This document shows, piece by piece, positions 24,993 through 35,215 of a stretch of 35,962 bases of DNA (within the stretch, counting starts at the first letter, position 1; each line of letters starts with the position of its first letter). The position numbers and the translations under genes were made by a program. Source of the DNA: Saprospiraceae bacterium. GTDB lineage: Bacteria > Bacteroidota > Bacteroidia > Chitinophagales > Saprospiraceae. The DNA is taken from contig JADKAS010000023.1 in NCBI GenBank assembly GCA_016715245.1, forward strand, positions 5,001 through 40,962, written 5' to 3'. The notes beneath the pieces are model-generated. The model was not told the origin of the DNA. It made no database searches and saw only the letters and a program-made list of their open reading frames with translations.

Positions 24993-26902
24993 TTAAAATA
25001 AAATAAAAATTGTTATTAACCCTAAAACCCCCAGGGCCATTGCAAATAAGTAATAGCTTATAAATCCATTTTGGGTTTTTCTAATTTTTCCTGATAAAAA
25101 TAAGGTCAATCGTCCAGCTCCATTGGTAGCTCTGTGTATAATCTTTTCTTCAAAAAAAGTACTCATCAACGTAGAAAAGCTATATGCAGGTTTCACTATT
25201 AACATCTCGTATAATTCATCAACATAAAATTTATCTCTCAGCAATTTTGAGAAGGTTGAATCATTTAATGCTTCATCATTTTGAGGAACTTTACCTTTTT
25301 TTACAAACTTGTCATACGCAAAAACACCCACCATCACAATACACAAAAACGAAATGGACATAAGAAACCATTCTGTGGCATGATCAAGATGTATTCCTGA
25401 AAGTACGGTCACGGGTGCAATAAAGTTTTCAAGCCATTTATTTCCATGAAAAATTTCAGGTGCATTCATAATGCCGGCAACGATCGATAGAGCTGCCAGA
25501 ATATATAGTGGAATGAGCATACCGTTTGGCGATTCATGAATATGAGTTTTAACGGCTTTATTTATCCTTTCCTGACCATAAAATACTACAAAATATAACC
25601 TCAACATATAAAAAACAGTAAGCAGACCTGAGATCCAAAGCTAAAATCCACAATAGAGGACTTTTAATATAGGCGGCAGTAAGTATATTGTCCTTGGAAA
25701 AAAATCCAGCAAAAGGCGGCAGTGCAATGATAGCCAAAACACCAAGTAAAAAAAACCAGATGTGTAGATTTCAAATAATGTCTGAGACCACCCATTTGTC
25801 TGATGTCCTGCTCACCGCTTAGTCCGTGAATGACACTTCCTGCACCTAAAAATAACAAAGCTTTAAAAAAGGCATGTGTCAACAGATGAAAAAATGCTGC
25901 ACCATAAGCACCTATACCCAGAGCAAAAAACATAAGGCCCAATTGGCTCACGGTAGAATAAGCCAGTACTTTCTTGATATCATTTTGCCGAAATGCTATC
26001 AAACCTGCAAATATGGCAGTAGTCAATCCGACCACCATGATGATATCTCCTGTCAAAGGTGCTAAAGTGAATAATACATTGGATCTTATAATCATGTAGA
26101 TACCCGCTGTTACCATAGTAGCTGCATGAATTAATGCGCTGACAGGAGTTGGACCTGCCATTGCATCCGGTAGCCATGTATATAGAGGAATCTGAGCGCT
26201 TTTGCCTGTTGCGCCTGCGAATAACAAAAGTGTAATAGTTGTAATTACAGCCACATCCAGCCCATTGCCCTCATTGAGTTGGTGGTTGATCTCCTGATAC
26301 TCAAAGCTACCGAAATGACTAAAAATAACAAATAAGCCAAACAGTAAGCAGATGTCTCCGATTCTATTCATAATAAAAGCCTTATTTGCTGCAGCATTAT
26401 AATCATGATTTTTATACCAAAAACCAATCAAAAGATAGGAACACAAACCGACCCCTTCCCATCCTGCAAACATCAGGACATAATTATTAGACATCACAAG
26501 CAGCAACATAAAGAAAATGAAGAGATTGAGATATGAAAAAAATCTATTGAATCCCTTATCACCGTGCATGTATTCTATAGAGTAAATATGTATCAGACTG
26601 CCTACGCCTGTGATGAGCAACATCATAATGATAGACAACTGATCAACTTGAAATGCAAATGGCACCTTAAAATTTCCCGTATTGACCCAGTCGAAGAGAT
26701 GAATATTTATAGGTAACCCGGATGACGAAATTTGTAAGAATAAAACCACGGAAAGTGCAAATGACAATAAAATCCAGAAAGAAGCAAGCATACCCGCCTG
26801 TTTTTCTGAAAGTAAACGCCCATACAGCAGATATCCCAAGAAACCAATCAAGGGCAGCAGCAGGACGATGACCGAAAGATTATTCAAAATATATGGATTC
26901 AA
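24993..26902 (-). CDS. nuoL: NADH-quinone oxidoreductase subunit L, two frame slips
   Basis: Distal antiporter-like subunit with the long lateral helix. The first 395 residues from 26902 are open: AGWEGVGLCSYLLIGFWYKN, GKSAQIPLYTWLPDAMAGPT, PVSALIHAATMVTAGIYMII, KVLAYSTVSQLGLMFFALGI. A slip near 25755-25765 (LVFF to ALPPFAGFFSKD) and one near 25615-25640 connect to MLRLYFVVFYGQERINKAVK and on to the stop at 24993. The reconstruction is ~636 residues, normal for NuoL. In such an essential gene the indels are most simply sequence errors. Confidence 0.92.
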
Positions 26903-26926
26903 AATATTTTTTTTTAATTTTAGATA

Positions 26927-27265
26927 TTACCATTTAAGATCATTCAGGGCGTTGATATCCACGGTGTGTACATTTCTGTAAATCATCACCAGCATTGCAA
27001 GTCCTACAGCAACTTCTGCCGCTGCTACCACCATAACAAAAAATACAAAAGCCTGACCATTGGGATCATTATAATATACTGAGAAGGAGACCGCCAATAA
27101 GTTTACTGAATTAAGCATGAGCTCTAAACTTAGAAACACATTAATCAGATTTCTTCGCAATAGTACACCTGTCAATCCAATACTAAACAATACTAAACAT
27201 AAAAACACATAATGCTCCAGTGGAACAAGCCTTAACTGATCCTGCAAAGGTGTTATATCATTCAT
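26927..27265 (-). CDS. nuoK: NADH-quinone oxidoreductase subunit K
   Basis: 112 residues, intact, three TM helices with conserved Glu in LFSIGLTGVLLRRNLINVFL, SLELMLNSVNLLAVSF and VVAAAEVAVGLAMLVMIYRN, the MrpC/NuoK signature glutamates. It overlaps the end of nuoJ by 8 bp, so translation is probably coupled, and lies 24 bp before nuoL. Confidence 0.96.
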   Translation of the reverse strand: MNDITPLQDQLRLVPLEHYVFLCLVLFSIGLTGVLLRRNLINVFLSLELMLNSVNLLAVSFSVYYNDPNGQAFVFFVMVVAAAEVAVGLAMLVMIYRNVHTVDINALNDLKW

Positions 27266-27770
27266 CTTTATAATCTTTTTTATTAAAAATAACTACTCCC
27301 ACCATGGCAGATAGAAATAATATACTCGATACTTCAAAAGGTATTAAAAATTCTTTGAATAAATATTTACCCAAGATAGAAGCCATTCCAATATTTTGAT
27401 CTACAATCGCCGGATCACTCCCAAAGTCTGTTGCCCATAATGCAGTAGTCAAAACAAAACAAACCATAGCCCCGGTAAAACAAGCTATAACCATGATTAA
27501 TTTGCTTTTTCGTATAGTGACGGGTGTGCTCATATTCAGAAACATGATGACGTACAGAAAAAGTACCATAATAGCTCCGGCATACACAATAACATGCACT
27601 ATTGATAAAAACTGTGCATTGAGCATGACAAACAGACCGGCCACAGAAAAAAAACAGATCAATAGATACAATACGCTGTACATCGCATTTTTATGGAAAA
27701 TCATAAGTATACTACTGATGATACAAACGGCAGATAAAATATAAAAAAGTATAGCGGTCATAATTTTCAA
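27258..27770 (-). CDS. nuoJ: NADH-quinone oxidoreductase subunit J
   Basis: 170 residues, intact, five TM helices. Landmarks: MYSVLYLLICFFSVAGLFVM, LNAQFLSIVHVIVYAGAIMV (with the pi-bulge TM3 region YAGAIMVLFLYVIM), and a C-terminal VSSILFLSAMVGVVIFNKKD. It is part of the quinone-to-membrane coupling region. It follows nuoI by 15 bp and overlaps nuoK. Confidence 0.95.
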   Translation of the reverse strand: MKIMTAILFYILSAVCIISSILMIFHKNAMYSVLYLLICFFSVAGLFVMLNAQFLSIVHVIVYAGAIMVLFLYVIMFLNMSTPVTIRKSKLIMVIACFTGAMVCFVLTTALWATDFGSDPAIVDQNIGMASILGKYLFKEFLIPFEVSSILFLSAMVGVVIFNKKDYKDE

Positions 27771-27785
27771 TTAAATTATTAATTA

Positions 27786-28334
27786 TTACATAGCACCCTC
27801 ACGGACACCTTGTCGTCTACTATTTATGTCTATTCTTTCGCCACTCTTTATTCCTTCTACCAGCATGTCTTTAGTATAAATGAATTGATCTCTGTGATAA
27901 TTTGACGTACTGATGGTTTCGGTAAGATAAATGGCATCTTTTGGGCACGCTTCTTCGCATAAACCACAGAAAATACATCTTAACATATTGATATTATATT
28001 CTGCAGAGTACTTTTCTTCTCTGTAAAGATGTTCTTCTCCTTTTTTACGTTCGTCCGCCACTATAGTAATCGCTTCTGCTGGACAAGCCACTGCGCACAA
28101 ACCACAAGCCGTACAATTTTCTCTACCCTCGTCATCACGTTTTAATACATGTACTCCTCTAAAGTATTTGCTATGTTCCCTTTTTTGTTCGGGGTATTGT
28201 ATGGTCACCTTCTTCTTAAAAAAATGGTAAATCGTGATTCTTAATCCGGCAAGTATGGCAGGAATATACATTCTCTCTTTCCACGTCATCGTTTTATCAG
28301 ATACGACCTTACTTCTATTGGTTAGTGATTGCAT
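27786..28334 (-). CDS. nuoI: NADH-quinone oxidoreductase subunit I (two 4Fe-4S clusters)
   Basis: 182 residues, intact. Two ferredoxin motifs, CTACGLCAVACPAEAI and CIFCGLCEEACPKDAI, ligate clusters N6a and N6b of the peripheral arm. The N-terminal part (ILAGLRITIYHFFKKKVTIQ) is the amphipathic anchor that docks on NuoH, and YPEQKREHSKYFRGVHVLKR is the usual lead-in. It starts 3 bp after the nuoH stop. Confidence 0.96.
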   Translation of the reverse strand: MQSLTNRSKVVSDKTMTWKERMYIPAILAGLRITIYHFFKKKVTIQYPEQKREHSKYFRGVHVLKRDDEGRENCTACGLCAVACPAEAITIVADERKKGEEHLYREEKYSAEYNINMLRCIFCGLCEEACPKDAIYLTETISTSNYHRDQFIYTKDMLVEGIKSGERIDINSRRQGVREGAM

Positions 28335-28337
28335 ATT

Positions 28338-29373
28338 TTATTGATTATATAGGATAATAGCACCAGTGAGGAGCATATTGACAATGGCTAAGGGCAATAA
28401 TACTTTCCATCCTAAGTTCATCAGTTGGTCAAACCGGAATCTTGGTATGGTCCATCTGATCCACATGAAGAAGAAAATGAAAAATAATATTTTTACAAAA
28501 AGAGCACCAAAACATATCAAAGCAAAAAGTATTTCCCCCGTGTGGCTTTGCACTACATCCATAAAAGGGAAGTTGTACCCACCGAAGTATAAACAAGATA
28601 CGACTGCGGAAGACATAAACATATTGACATATTCAGCAAAAAGATAAAATCCGAGTTTCATACTTGAATATTCAGTGTGATAGCCTCCTATAAGTTCAGT
28701 TTCACTTTCTGGCAAATCAAAGGGTGTTCGGTTTGTTTCGGCGAAGGCACAAATCAAAAATATGAGAAAACCAAGCGGCTGTAAAACTACATTCCAACCC
28801 ATTCCATGCCATCCATTTTGACCTTCGACCATATCAGCCAAGCTTAACGAACCGGTAGTCATGATGATGGCTATAACACTCATACCCATAGATAATTCGT
28901 AACTTATCATTTGTGTAGAAGCCCTTACTGCTCCCAACAATGCAAATTTATTGTTGGATGCCCAGCCTCCTATCATGATCCCATAAACGCCTATACTTAC
29001 TACCCCCATGATGTAAAGAATGCCTATATTAATATCTGCCACCTGCAAATGCACCTTGGTACCTGCTATGGTAATATCCGGCCCCCAAGGTATGACAGCA
29101 CTGGTCATGAGTGCTGTGATCATACCTGATAGCGGGGCCCAATATGAAAAGCAATTTGTTAGAATTCGCTGGCATGATCTCTTCCTTCATGATCATCTTG
29201 ATCCCATCTGCCAATGGCTGAAGTACACCAAATGGTCCGGCCCTGTTAGGTCCTATTCTATCTTGTATAAAAGCTGCCACCTTTCTTTCAGAAAATGTAC
29301 TGTAGGCTGCAATCGTTATAGAAAGCAGGAATAGCACAATGACAAGGCATACTTTAAAAATGATTAATTCCAT
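28338..29373 (-). CDS. nuoH: NADH-quinone oxidoreductase subunit H, one frame slip
   Basis: Quinone-channel subunit. ATG 29373: FSERKVAAFIQDRIGPNRAG, PFGVLQPLADGIKMIMKEEI, open to about 29125. A one-base slip near 29130 joins the second frame with VIPWGPDITIAGTKVHLQVA, GWASNNKFALLGAVRASTQM, FAETNRTPFDLPESETELIG and GYHTEYSSMKLGFYLFAEYV. The E-S-E-x-E loop (acidic quinone loop) and conserved RPPFD-like NRTPFDLPE are present. Reconstructed length ~345 residues, normal. Confidence 0.93.
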
Positions 29374-29411
29374 AATGAATATCTTAACTTACTGATATCA
29401 ACAACATTGAT

Positions 29412-30373
29412 TCATTGTTCTGTCATGTTGCTTTGTTCTATTTGTTTTTGTAAAACAGGTAACTCATAAGTGAACTGATTTTTTGATACTACTGAGTGTC
29501 TGTTTATGTCAGCCGGACCGTCCACTATCCAGTCATTGGTTTCTTTTTTTTCGAATCTGCAATCATTGCAAATGAATTCTTCTACTTCGTTCCATTGGTC
29601 TTTTCTTCCGGTGACTCTCAATACTTCTTCTCCTTGATACCACAGGGTGACTTTACCGCTGCATTTAGGGCAATTTCTATGGGCATTTACAGGTTTAGTG
29701 TACCAAACCCTGGATTTAAATCTAAATGTTTTGTCAGTGAGTGCCCCTACGGGACAAACATCTATCATATTGCCTGAAAAATCATTGTCCACTACATTTT
29801 CGATGTAGGTAGAAATTTCTGACACTTCACCACGGTTAATGACACCATGCACTCGTTCCGGGGTAAGCTGATCAGCTACCTGGGTGCACCTGTAGCAAAG
29901 AATACATCGATTCATATGAAGTTGTATCTTATCCCCAATATCTATTTTCTCGAATTCTCTTCTATGAAAATCGTATCTGCTTTTAGATAATCCATGCTCA
30001 TATGATAAATCCTGGAGTTTACATTCACCAGCCTGATCACATACAGGACAATCCAGTGGATGATTGATTAGTAAAAATTCAGTTATTCCTTTTCGGGCAT
30101 CCAATACATCAGGCGAAGTAGTATTCCTGACTTCCATTCCATCCATGACGGCAGTTTTACAGCTGGCAACCAGTTTAGGCATGGGACGAGGGTCTTTTTC
30201 TGATCCTTTCGTTACTTTGACCAGGCATGTCCTGCATTTTCCACCACTTCCTTCCAATTTTGTATAATAACACATAGCTGGAGGTACGTTTTCACCTATC
30301 ATACGCGCAGCTTGTAAGATGGTAGTCCGGCTGGTACTTCAATACTTATGTCATCTATAGTTACTTTCAACAT
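29412..30373 (-). CDS. nuoG: Short NADH-quinone oxidoreductase subunit G (Fe-S domains only), one frame slip
   Basis: ATG 30373: MLKVTIDDISIEVPAG, a slip near 30327, then TILQAARMIGENVPPAMCYY. The 2Fe-2S domain has CRTCLVKV and a later SCKTAV. H-C-C-C motif: HPLDCPVCDQAGECKLQD; the next cluster motif is CILCYRCTQVAD, followed by IDVCPVGALTDKTFRFKSRV. After that comes a zinc-ribbon-like part, CPKCSGKV and FICNDCRFEKK, and the end. ~321 residues: the large molybdopterin-like domain of E. coli NuoG is absent. I recall the short form from other Bacteroidota, so it is not a truncation artefact. Confidence 0.9.
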
Positions 30374-30400
30374 TTGGATCAAATTTTATGCTTACAATAA

Positions 30401-31744
30401 TTATACTGTTTGGTAATTCATTTCCGGTTGGTACACATGGTCTTCATCTTTGACACGATGAGGATACTTTACATGATATTCAAATTCATGACGGAAATGT
30501 CTGATGGCAGCAGCTACTGGCCAAGCTGCAGCTTCGCCGAGCGGACAAATGGTATTGCCTTCTATTCTGCGCTGTATGTCCCAAAGCAAATCAATATCAC
30601 TCTCTTTTCCGTGGCCATTTTCGATATTATGCAAGACCTTTTCCATCCAGCCGGTACCTTCTCTACACGGGCTGCACTGTCCACAGCTCTCATGATGATA
30701 AAATCTGGCAAAATTCCATGTATTTCGGACTATACATTGTCTTTCATCATATACTATAAAGCCTCCAGAACCCAACATACTTCCCGTTTGAAATCCACCT
30801 TCACTCAGACTTTCATAGGTCATAAGCCTGGGATTACCATTACTTTCATTAAATAACAGGCTTTTGGGCAAGATTGGTACCGATGACCCACCAGGCACGC
30901 AGGCTTTGATGTCAAAGCCATTCTTGATACCTCCACAATACTCATCGGAATAAACAAACTCTTCTACCGGAACACCTAATTCAATTTCATACACCCCCGG
31001 TTTATTGATATTACCTGAAGCAGAAAATAATTTGGTACCTGTAGACTTTCCAATACCTATTTTGGCATATTCTGCTCCTCCCATGAGGATAATGGGGACG
31101 ACGGCAGCTATACTTTCTACATTATTGACGATAGTTGGGCAACCCCATAACCCTGAAACTGCAGGAAAAGGTGGCTTTATCCTTGGATTTCCCCTCTTTC
31201 CCTCCAGTGACTCTATCAGTGCGGTCTCTTCGCCACAGATATAAGCTCCTGCTCCGGGATGTACAAACAGATCCAGATTGTATCCTGATCCTTTTATATT
31301 TTTACCTAAAAGCCCGTTGGCATAGGCTTCTTTGATAGCTTTTTCCAATATTCTAAGGATAAACATATACTCCCCGCGTATGTAAATATAACTGGTGTTG
31401 CAACCTAAAGCATAACTGGAAAGTATCATACCCTCGATCAATAAATGCGGGTTTTTTCCATCAGCAATCGATCTTTAAATGTACCGGGTTCACTTTCGTC
31501 TGCTTGCAGAGTAAATACCTTGGTTTATCTGTTGACTTATCAAGAAAAGTCCACTTTAGTCCGGTGGAAAAACCAGCACCGCCACGTCCCCTAAGGCCTG
31601 AAATTTTTACTTCTTCCGTCACTTCATCCGGAGACATTCTTGAAAGCACTTTATCCAGTGACCTATATCCACCGAGCATAATATAGCCTGAGATGTTTTG
31701 ATTTCTGGATTATCTATATTTTGCAGTAACAACGTCTTTCCCAT
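30401..31744 (-). CDS. nuoF: NADH-quinone oxidoreductase subunit F, several frame slips
   Basis: NADH- and FMN-binding subunit. ATG 31744 gives MGKTLLLQNIDNPEIKTSQA; after a slip near 31690, LGGYRSLDKVLSRMSPDEV and ISGLRGRGGAGFSTGLKWTF (FMN loop). The slip near 31500 hides the ADESEPGTFKDR motif, and another near 31445 leads into IEGMILSSYALGCNTSYIYI. Then GAGAYICGEETALIESLEGK (NADH site), RYYHHESCGQCSPCREGTGW-type ESCGQCSPCREGTGW plus a later NTICPLGEAAAWP (cluster N3). ~447 residues, normal. It starts 5 bp after nuoE. Confidence 0.93.
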
Positions 31745-31749
31745 ATCAA

Positions 31750-32249
31750 TTAATTATCGTTGAATGATATTGTACATTGGATGATTATTTCGTCTATCTT
31801 GTCTTCAGTAAGGTGTTCATAATATTGTTCACCCATCTGAAACATAGGAGCATATCCACATGCTCCCAGGCATTCCACGGTCTTCAAGGTAAATAATCCG
31901 TCTGAGGTGGTTTCACCCACTTTGATACCGAGTTTGGATTCAAGATATTCCACTGTTTTTTCAGCACCACAGATCATACACGGTCCGGTATGGCAAACTT
32001 CGATCAAATACTTTCCTACAGGTTTGGTATGGTACATGGAGTAAAAAAGTAGCCACTTCGCACACTTCTATTGGCTTTATTTCAAGAATTTCAGCCACCT
32101 TATCCATCACGTCCACAGATAGGTACTTGGATTCTTTCTGCACTATATGAAGTACAGGCAGTAAAGCTGATTTTTTTTCTTTCAGACGGATACTGGCCTA
32201 TAATCCTCTGGATTTCCTGACATTGACTCCTGTGAAATTGAATATTCAT
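31750..32249 (-). CDS. nuoE: NADH-quinone oxidoreductase subunit E, two frame slips
   Basis: Thioredoxin-fold 2Fe-2S subunit (cluster N1a). ATG 32249: MNIQFHRSQCQEIQRIIGQY, PSERKK; a slip in the A run near 32178, then SALLPVLHIVQKESKYLSVD and VMDKVAEILEIKPIEVCEVA. A slip near 32040 leads to MYHTKPVGKYLIEVCHTGPC, then TVECLGACGYAPMFQMGEQY. Ligands: C in CHTGPC and in CLGAC. ~166 residues, normal. Confidence 0.93.
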
Positions 32250-32282
32250 TTATTTTTTCTTCTACGTTTACACTCAATAAAA

Positions 32283-33425
32283 TTAAGCATCCAACTCTCC
32301 TGCTATGACATTCATGCTACTCATCGTCAGAATAGCATCACTCAACATGGATCCTTTTATCATTTCCGGATAAGCTTGATAATATATAAAACAGGGTCTT
32401 CTGAAATGAAGTCTGTAAGGCTGCCTTCCGCCATCACTTACCAGGTAGAATCCTAATTCGCCATTTCCACCTTCTACACTTTGATACACCTGACCCTTTG
32501 GCACATTAATTTCACCCATTACAATTTTGAAATGCCAGATAAGACCTTCCATGGAATTATACACGTCTTCTTTAGGGGGTAAATAAAACTCCGGAACATC
32601 TGCATGAAAATCACCTTCCGGCAATTTGTCCAGAGCTTGTCGTATAATGCTCAGACTTTGCCACATCTCTTCCTGCCGCACACAAAACCTATCATAAGTA
32701 TTTCCGTTGCTTCCGATCGGAATAGTAAAGTCAAAATCTTCATAGGAACAGTAAGGTGTCATCACACGTACATCATAATCTACTCCCGCAGCCCGAAGAT
32801 TGGGTCCTGTAAAACCATAATCCAATGCTCTTTCAGCTGAAATACCGCCCACATTTACAGTCCTATCCATAAATATCCTGTTTCTCATTACCAATTTTTC
32901 AAATTCTTTGAGTGCTTCAGGGATTTCTTTCAGCAAATTATTGATCTTATCAAATACTTTTTGTGAGAAGTCTCTTTCAAAACCTCCTATCCTCCCTATG
33001 TTGGTAGTAAGTCTTGCTCCGCAGATTTCTTCATAAATTTCATAAATCTTTTCTCGCCACTGAAAAACATACAGAAACCCTGTCATAGCACCAGTATCTA
33101 CAGCCACTACACTATTACAAATGATATGGTCAGAAATTCTGGCCAGTTCCATAATAATGACACGCAGATAATCCAGCCTTTTGGGTGTTTTAACGCCTAA
33201 TAGTTTTTCGACGGTTAGATGCCACCCAATATTATTTATGGGAGATGAACAATAATTCAATCTGTCAGTAATCGTAGTGATCTGATAAAATGGTCTGTTT
33301 TCTGCTAATTTTTCGAATGCCCTGTGGATATAGCCAATGGGCGGCTGAGCATCAACGATAACTTCACCATTCATTTTTAAAATATTCTGAAAAATACCAT
33401 GGGTGGCAGGGTGTGTAGGGCCCAG
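32283..33425 (-). CDS. nuoD: NADH-quinone oxidoreductase subunit D (49-kDa), probably fused to NuoC
   Basis: Quinone-site subunit. The uninterrupted frame from ATG 33374 (MNGEVIVDAQPPIGYIHRAF) lacks the conserved N-terminus, but upstream in the same frame is LGPTHPATHGIFQNILK (to 33425), the GPxHPxTHG quinone-pocket motif. Just above it the frame meets a TAA with no start codon, while the NuoC frame runs through the same spot. One base slip would make a single NuoCD protein (~575 residues, as in some other bacteria). Other landmarks: RLDYLRVIIMELARISDHII, GGFERDF, ERALDYGFTGPNLRAAG, SVEGGNGELGFYLVSDGG and DAILTMSSMNVIAGELD. Confidence 0.92.
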   Translation of the reverse strand: MGPTHPATHGIFQNILKMNGEVIVDAQPPIGYIHRAFEKLAENRPFYQITTITDRLNYCSSPINNIGWHLTVEKLLGVKTPKRLDYLRVIIMELARISDHIICNSVVAVDTGAMTGFLYVFQWREKIYEIYEEICGARLTTNIGRIGGFERDFSQKVFDKINNLLKEIPEALKEFEKLVMRNRIFMDRTVNVGGISAERALDYGFTGPNLRAAGVDYDVRVMTPYCSYEDFDFTIPIGSNGNTYDRFCVRQEEMWQSLSIIRQALDKLPEGDFHADVPEFYLPPKEDVYNSMEGLIWHFKIVMGEINVPKGQVYQSVEGGNGELGFYLVSDGGRQPYRLHFRRPCFIYYQAYPEMIKGSMLSDAILTMSSMNVIAGELDA

Positions 33426-34008
33426 GATTTAGATAGTTGTATTGATTTAATTCTTGTTCTGATTGCTCTTTACCATTCAGAACATGGTATTTTTTAAAAT
33501 TATCGTCCGAAATATTTATCATCTTTATCTGTTCTGGTACAGCGTCTACTAAAGGATATTGTTTTAATAATGGGTGGTAGTCCATGTCTTCTACATTTAA
33601 AATAATCCTAAGATCAGGATGTCCCGTAAATTTAACACCGTAAAATTCGAAAGTTTCTCTTTCCATCCAATTGGCAGCAGGAAAAACTGATGTCAAAGTT
33701 GGAATTTCAGGGTTGCTTATAGGCAAAAATACATGAATCCGAAATCTTACATTATTTGTTAAGCTATGTAAATGATACACTACTGACGATTCGCGGTCTT
33801 TTTGGTCGGGAAAATGCACACCACAAAGACTGGTTAAAAAATTAAATCTTAGTGTCTCGTCCACTTTCAACCAAGATATGAGTTCAATAATGATGGCTTT
33901 TTCTACGACTACATCCAGTGTATCATAACTCTCTTCAATACTTATGATTTGTGTACCAAATTTTTGTATCATCTGCTCACTCAATACTTGATTGTCAACT
34001 TTTGTCAT
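33364..34008 (-). CDS. nuoC: NADH-quinone oxidoreductase subunit C (30-kDa)
   Basis: ATG 34008 overlaps the nuoB stop by one base. Landmarks: LISWLKVDETLRFNFLTSLC, VVYHLHSLTNNVRFRIHVFL, FPAANWMERETFEFYGVKFT (the ERE-x-YD-type motif), GHPDLRIILNVEDMDYHPLL, KQYPLVD. The last ~20 in-frame codons before 33364 (PGPYTPCHPWYFSEYFKNEW) are the NuoD motif GPTHPATHGIF read one base out of phase, so the true NuoC sequence ends or passes into NuoD around 33425. Confidence 0.92.
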   Translation of the reverse strand: MTKVDNQVLSEQMIQKFGTQIISIEESYDTLDVVVEKAIIIELISWLKVDETLRFNFLTSLCGVHFPDQKDRESSVVYHLHSLTNNVRFRIHVFLPISNPEIPTLTSVFPAANWMERETFEFYGVKFTGHPDLRIILNVEDMDYHPLLKQYPLVDAVPEQIKMINISDDNFKKYHVLNGKEQSEQELNQYNYLNPGPYTPCHPWYFSEYFKNEW

Positions 34009-34546
34009 TAGTCTATTTGATATTGATGAAGTAAATGGTTGTATTCAGGTGAATTTCTTCGTCTTAATGGTTCGTTTTTGATCAATTCCTGAATTTTTAG
34101 TATCCCATCCAGAATGGCTTCAGGTGGTGGTGGACAGCCGGGCACATACACATCTACCATTATCCTTTATCTACCCTGCAAAGACAGAATACGTGTCAAA
34201 TATTCCACCACTACTGGCACATGCTCCTACAACAATCGCCCATTTAGGCTCAGCCATCTGGGTATAAACTTGCTTCAACACGGGACCCATTTTTTTGCAA
34301 TGGTACCCGTGACCATCAATAAGTCAGCTTGCCGGGGAAAAACTTAATCTTTCTGCTCCGAATCTGCCCAAATCATAGGTAGAAGCCATGGTAGCCATAA
34401 ACTCTATACCACGCAGCAAGATGCAGCAAAGGCGGCCAAATGGAATTTAGCCCAAGTCCGATGACTTTTTCTATTTGTGTCAATCCGTATCCTTCCCCTG
34501 TATGCATTTCAGGACCATCAGCTGGATGTATGATTTTTACCCCCAT
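34008..34546 (-). CDS. nuoB: NADH-quinone oxidoreductase subunit B, many frame slips
   Basis: Carries cluster N2. ATG 34546: MGVKIIHPADGPEMHTGEGY. About five single-base slips between 34440 and 34160 are needed to read AFAASCC, EFMATMASTYDLGRFGAERL, QADLLMVTGTIAKK, MGPVLKQVYTQMAEPKWAIV, VGACASSGGIFDTYSV, VDVYVPGCPPPPEAILDGIL and KNEPLRRRNSPEYNHLLHQY. The N2 ligand cysteines (CC, GAC, PGC) are all present. ~178 residues. The start overlaps the end of nuoA by 10 bp. This is the most damaged gene of the operon. Confidence 0.9.
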
Positions 34547-34923
34547 TTTAGTGCTCCTTTTTTTTATAACGTAATAATAACACAGCATAAGCAGTGTGAG
34601 GAAAATGATCATTTTTTAATAATCCCCCATAGCCCAATTCTCTAAATTTACTGCCCATGGATGAAAAAAATAATTTCAATATCAAATAAAACAAAAAGAA
34701 TAGCTGCGAGGAAATATTTTACTGAAAAAGGAAGTCTTGCACTACCAATAGAATCCAAACCACATTCAAAACTTTGCAGTTTCTCCTCCCCTTTCCTCTT
34801 TGGACCCACAGCATGCGAAAGGATGAAAGTACCTGCTACAAACCCGGTAACCAGTATAAATTGCACTAAAATGGCGAAATAATCAAATTTAATATTATCC
34901 AGACCTGACATCTCCATATGCAT
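34537..34923 (-). CDS. nuoA: NADH-quinone oxidoreductase subunit A, frame slips in the C-terminal half
   Basis: Three-TM subunit at the quinone site. Open from 34923: YFAILVQFILVTGFVAGTFI, GPKRKGEEKLQSFECGLDSI (conserved loop with the ECG motif), PFSVKYFLAAILFVLFDIEI. After FDIEIIFF a slip near 34665 gives HPWAV; later slips give FRELGYGGLLK, MIIFLTLLMLCYYYVIKK and GALKWG ending at 34537. ~129 residues, normal. A start at MHMEM (34923) or MEM is equally possible. First gene of the operon. Confidence 0.9.
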
Positions 34924-34958
34924 AAAATTTTTCTAATTATAGCCTATATATAAGAATG

Positions 34959-34966
34959 CAAAGATA
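34959..34966 (-). promoter_or_regulatory. TATCTTTG, candidate -7 element of the nuo operon promoter
   Basis: Matches the Bacteroidota consensus TAnnTTTG on the minus strand, ~36 bp upstream of the nuoA start. No good -33 TTG at 17-23 bp was found, so the assignment is tentative. Confidence 0.45.
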
Positions 34967-35215
34967 GTACTTAAGGAATAAATAAGTTTTTAATTTGTTC
35001 AATTTAACATCCCATTAATTATACAAACTATTGAATCACAACGCTAGAAGATAAGACTAATATTAATGTAAAAAGAAAGCAACAACGCGCCGAAACGAGC
35101 AGGCTATATAAATTCAATCTTGAAATAGACATAAAAAGACTTCAATGAGTGACTCGATAAGGGTGATAGTCGCTTCGCTACTGGAAGTACACCGGTAAGA
35201 ACAATATTATACAGA
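34967..35215. other. Intergenic region upstream of nuoA
   Basis: No gene supported. AT-rich to about 35080, then more mixed sequence with small palindromes (GAGTGACTC at 35144-35152, ACCGGT near 35191). A minus-strand frame at 35104-35307 has no recognisable domain. Confidence 0.5.
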
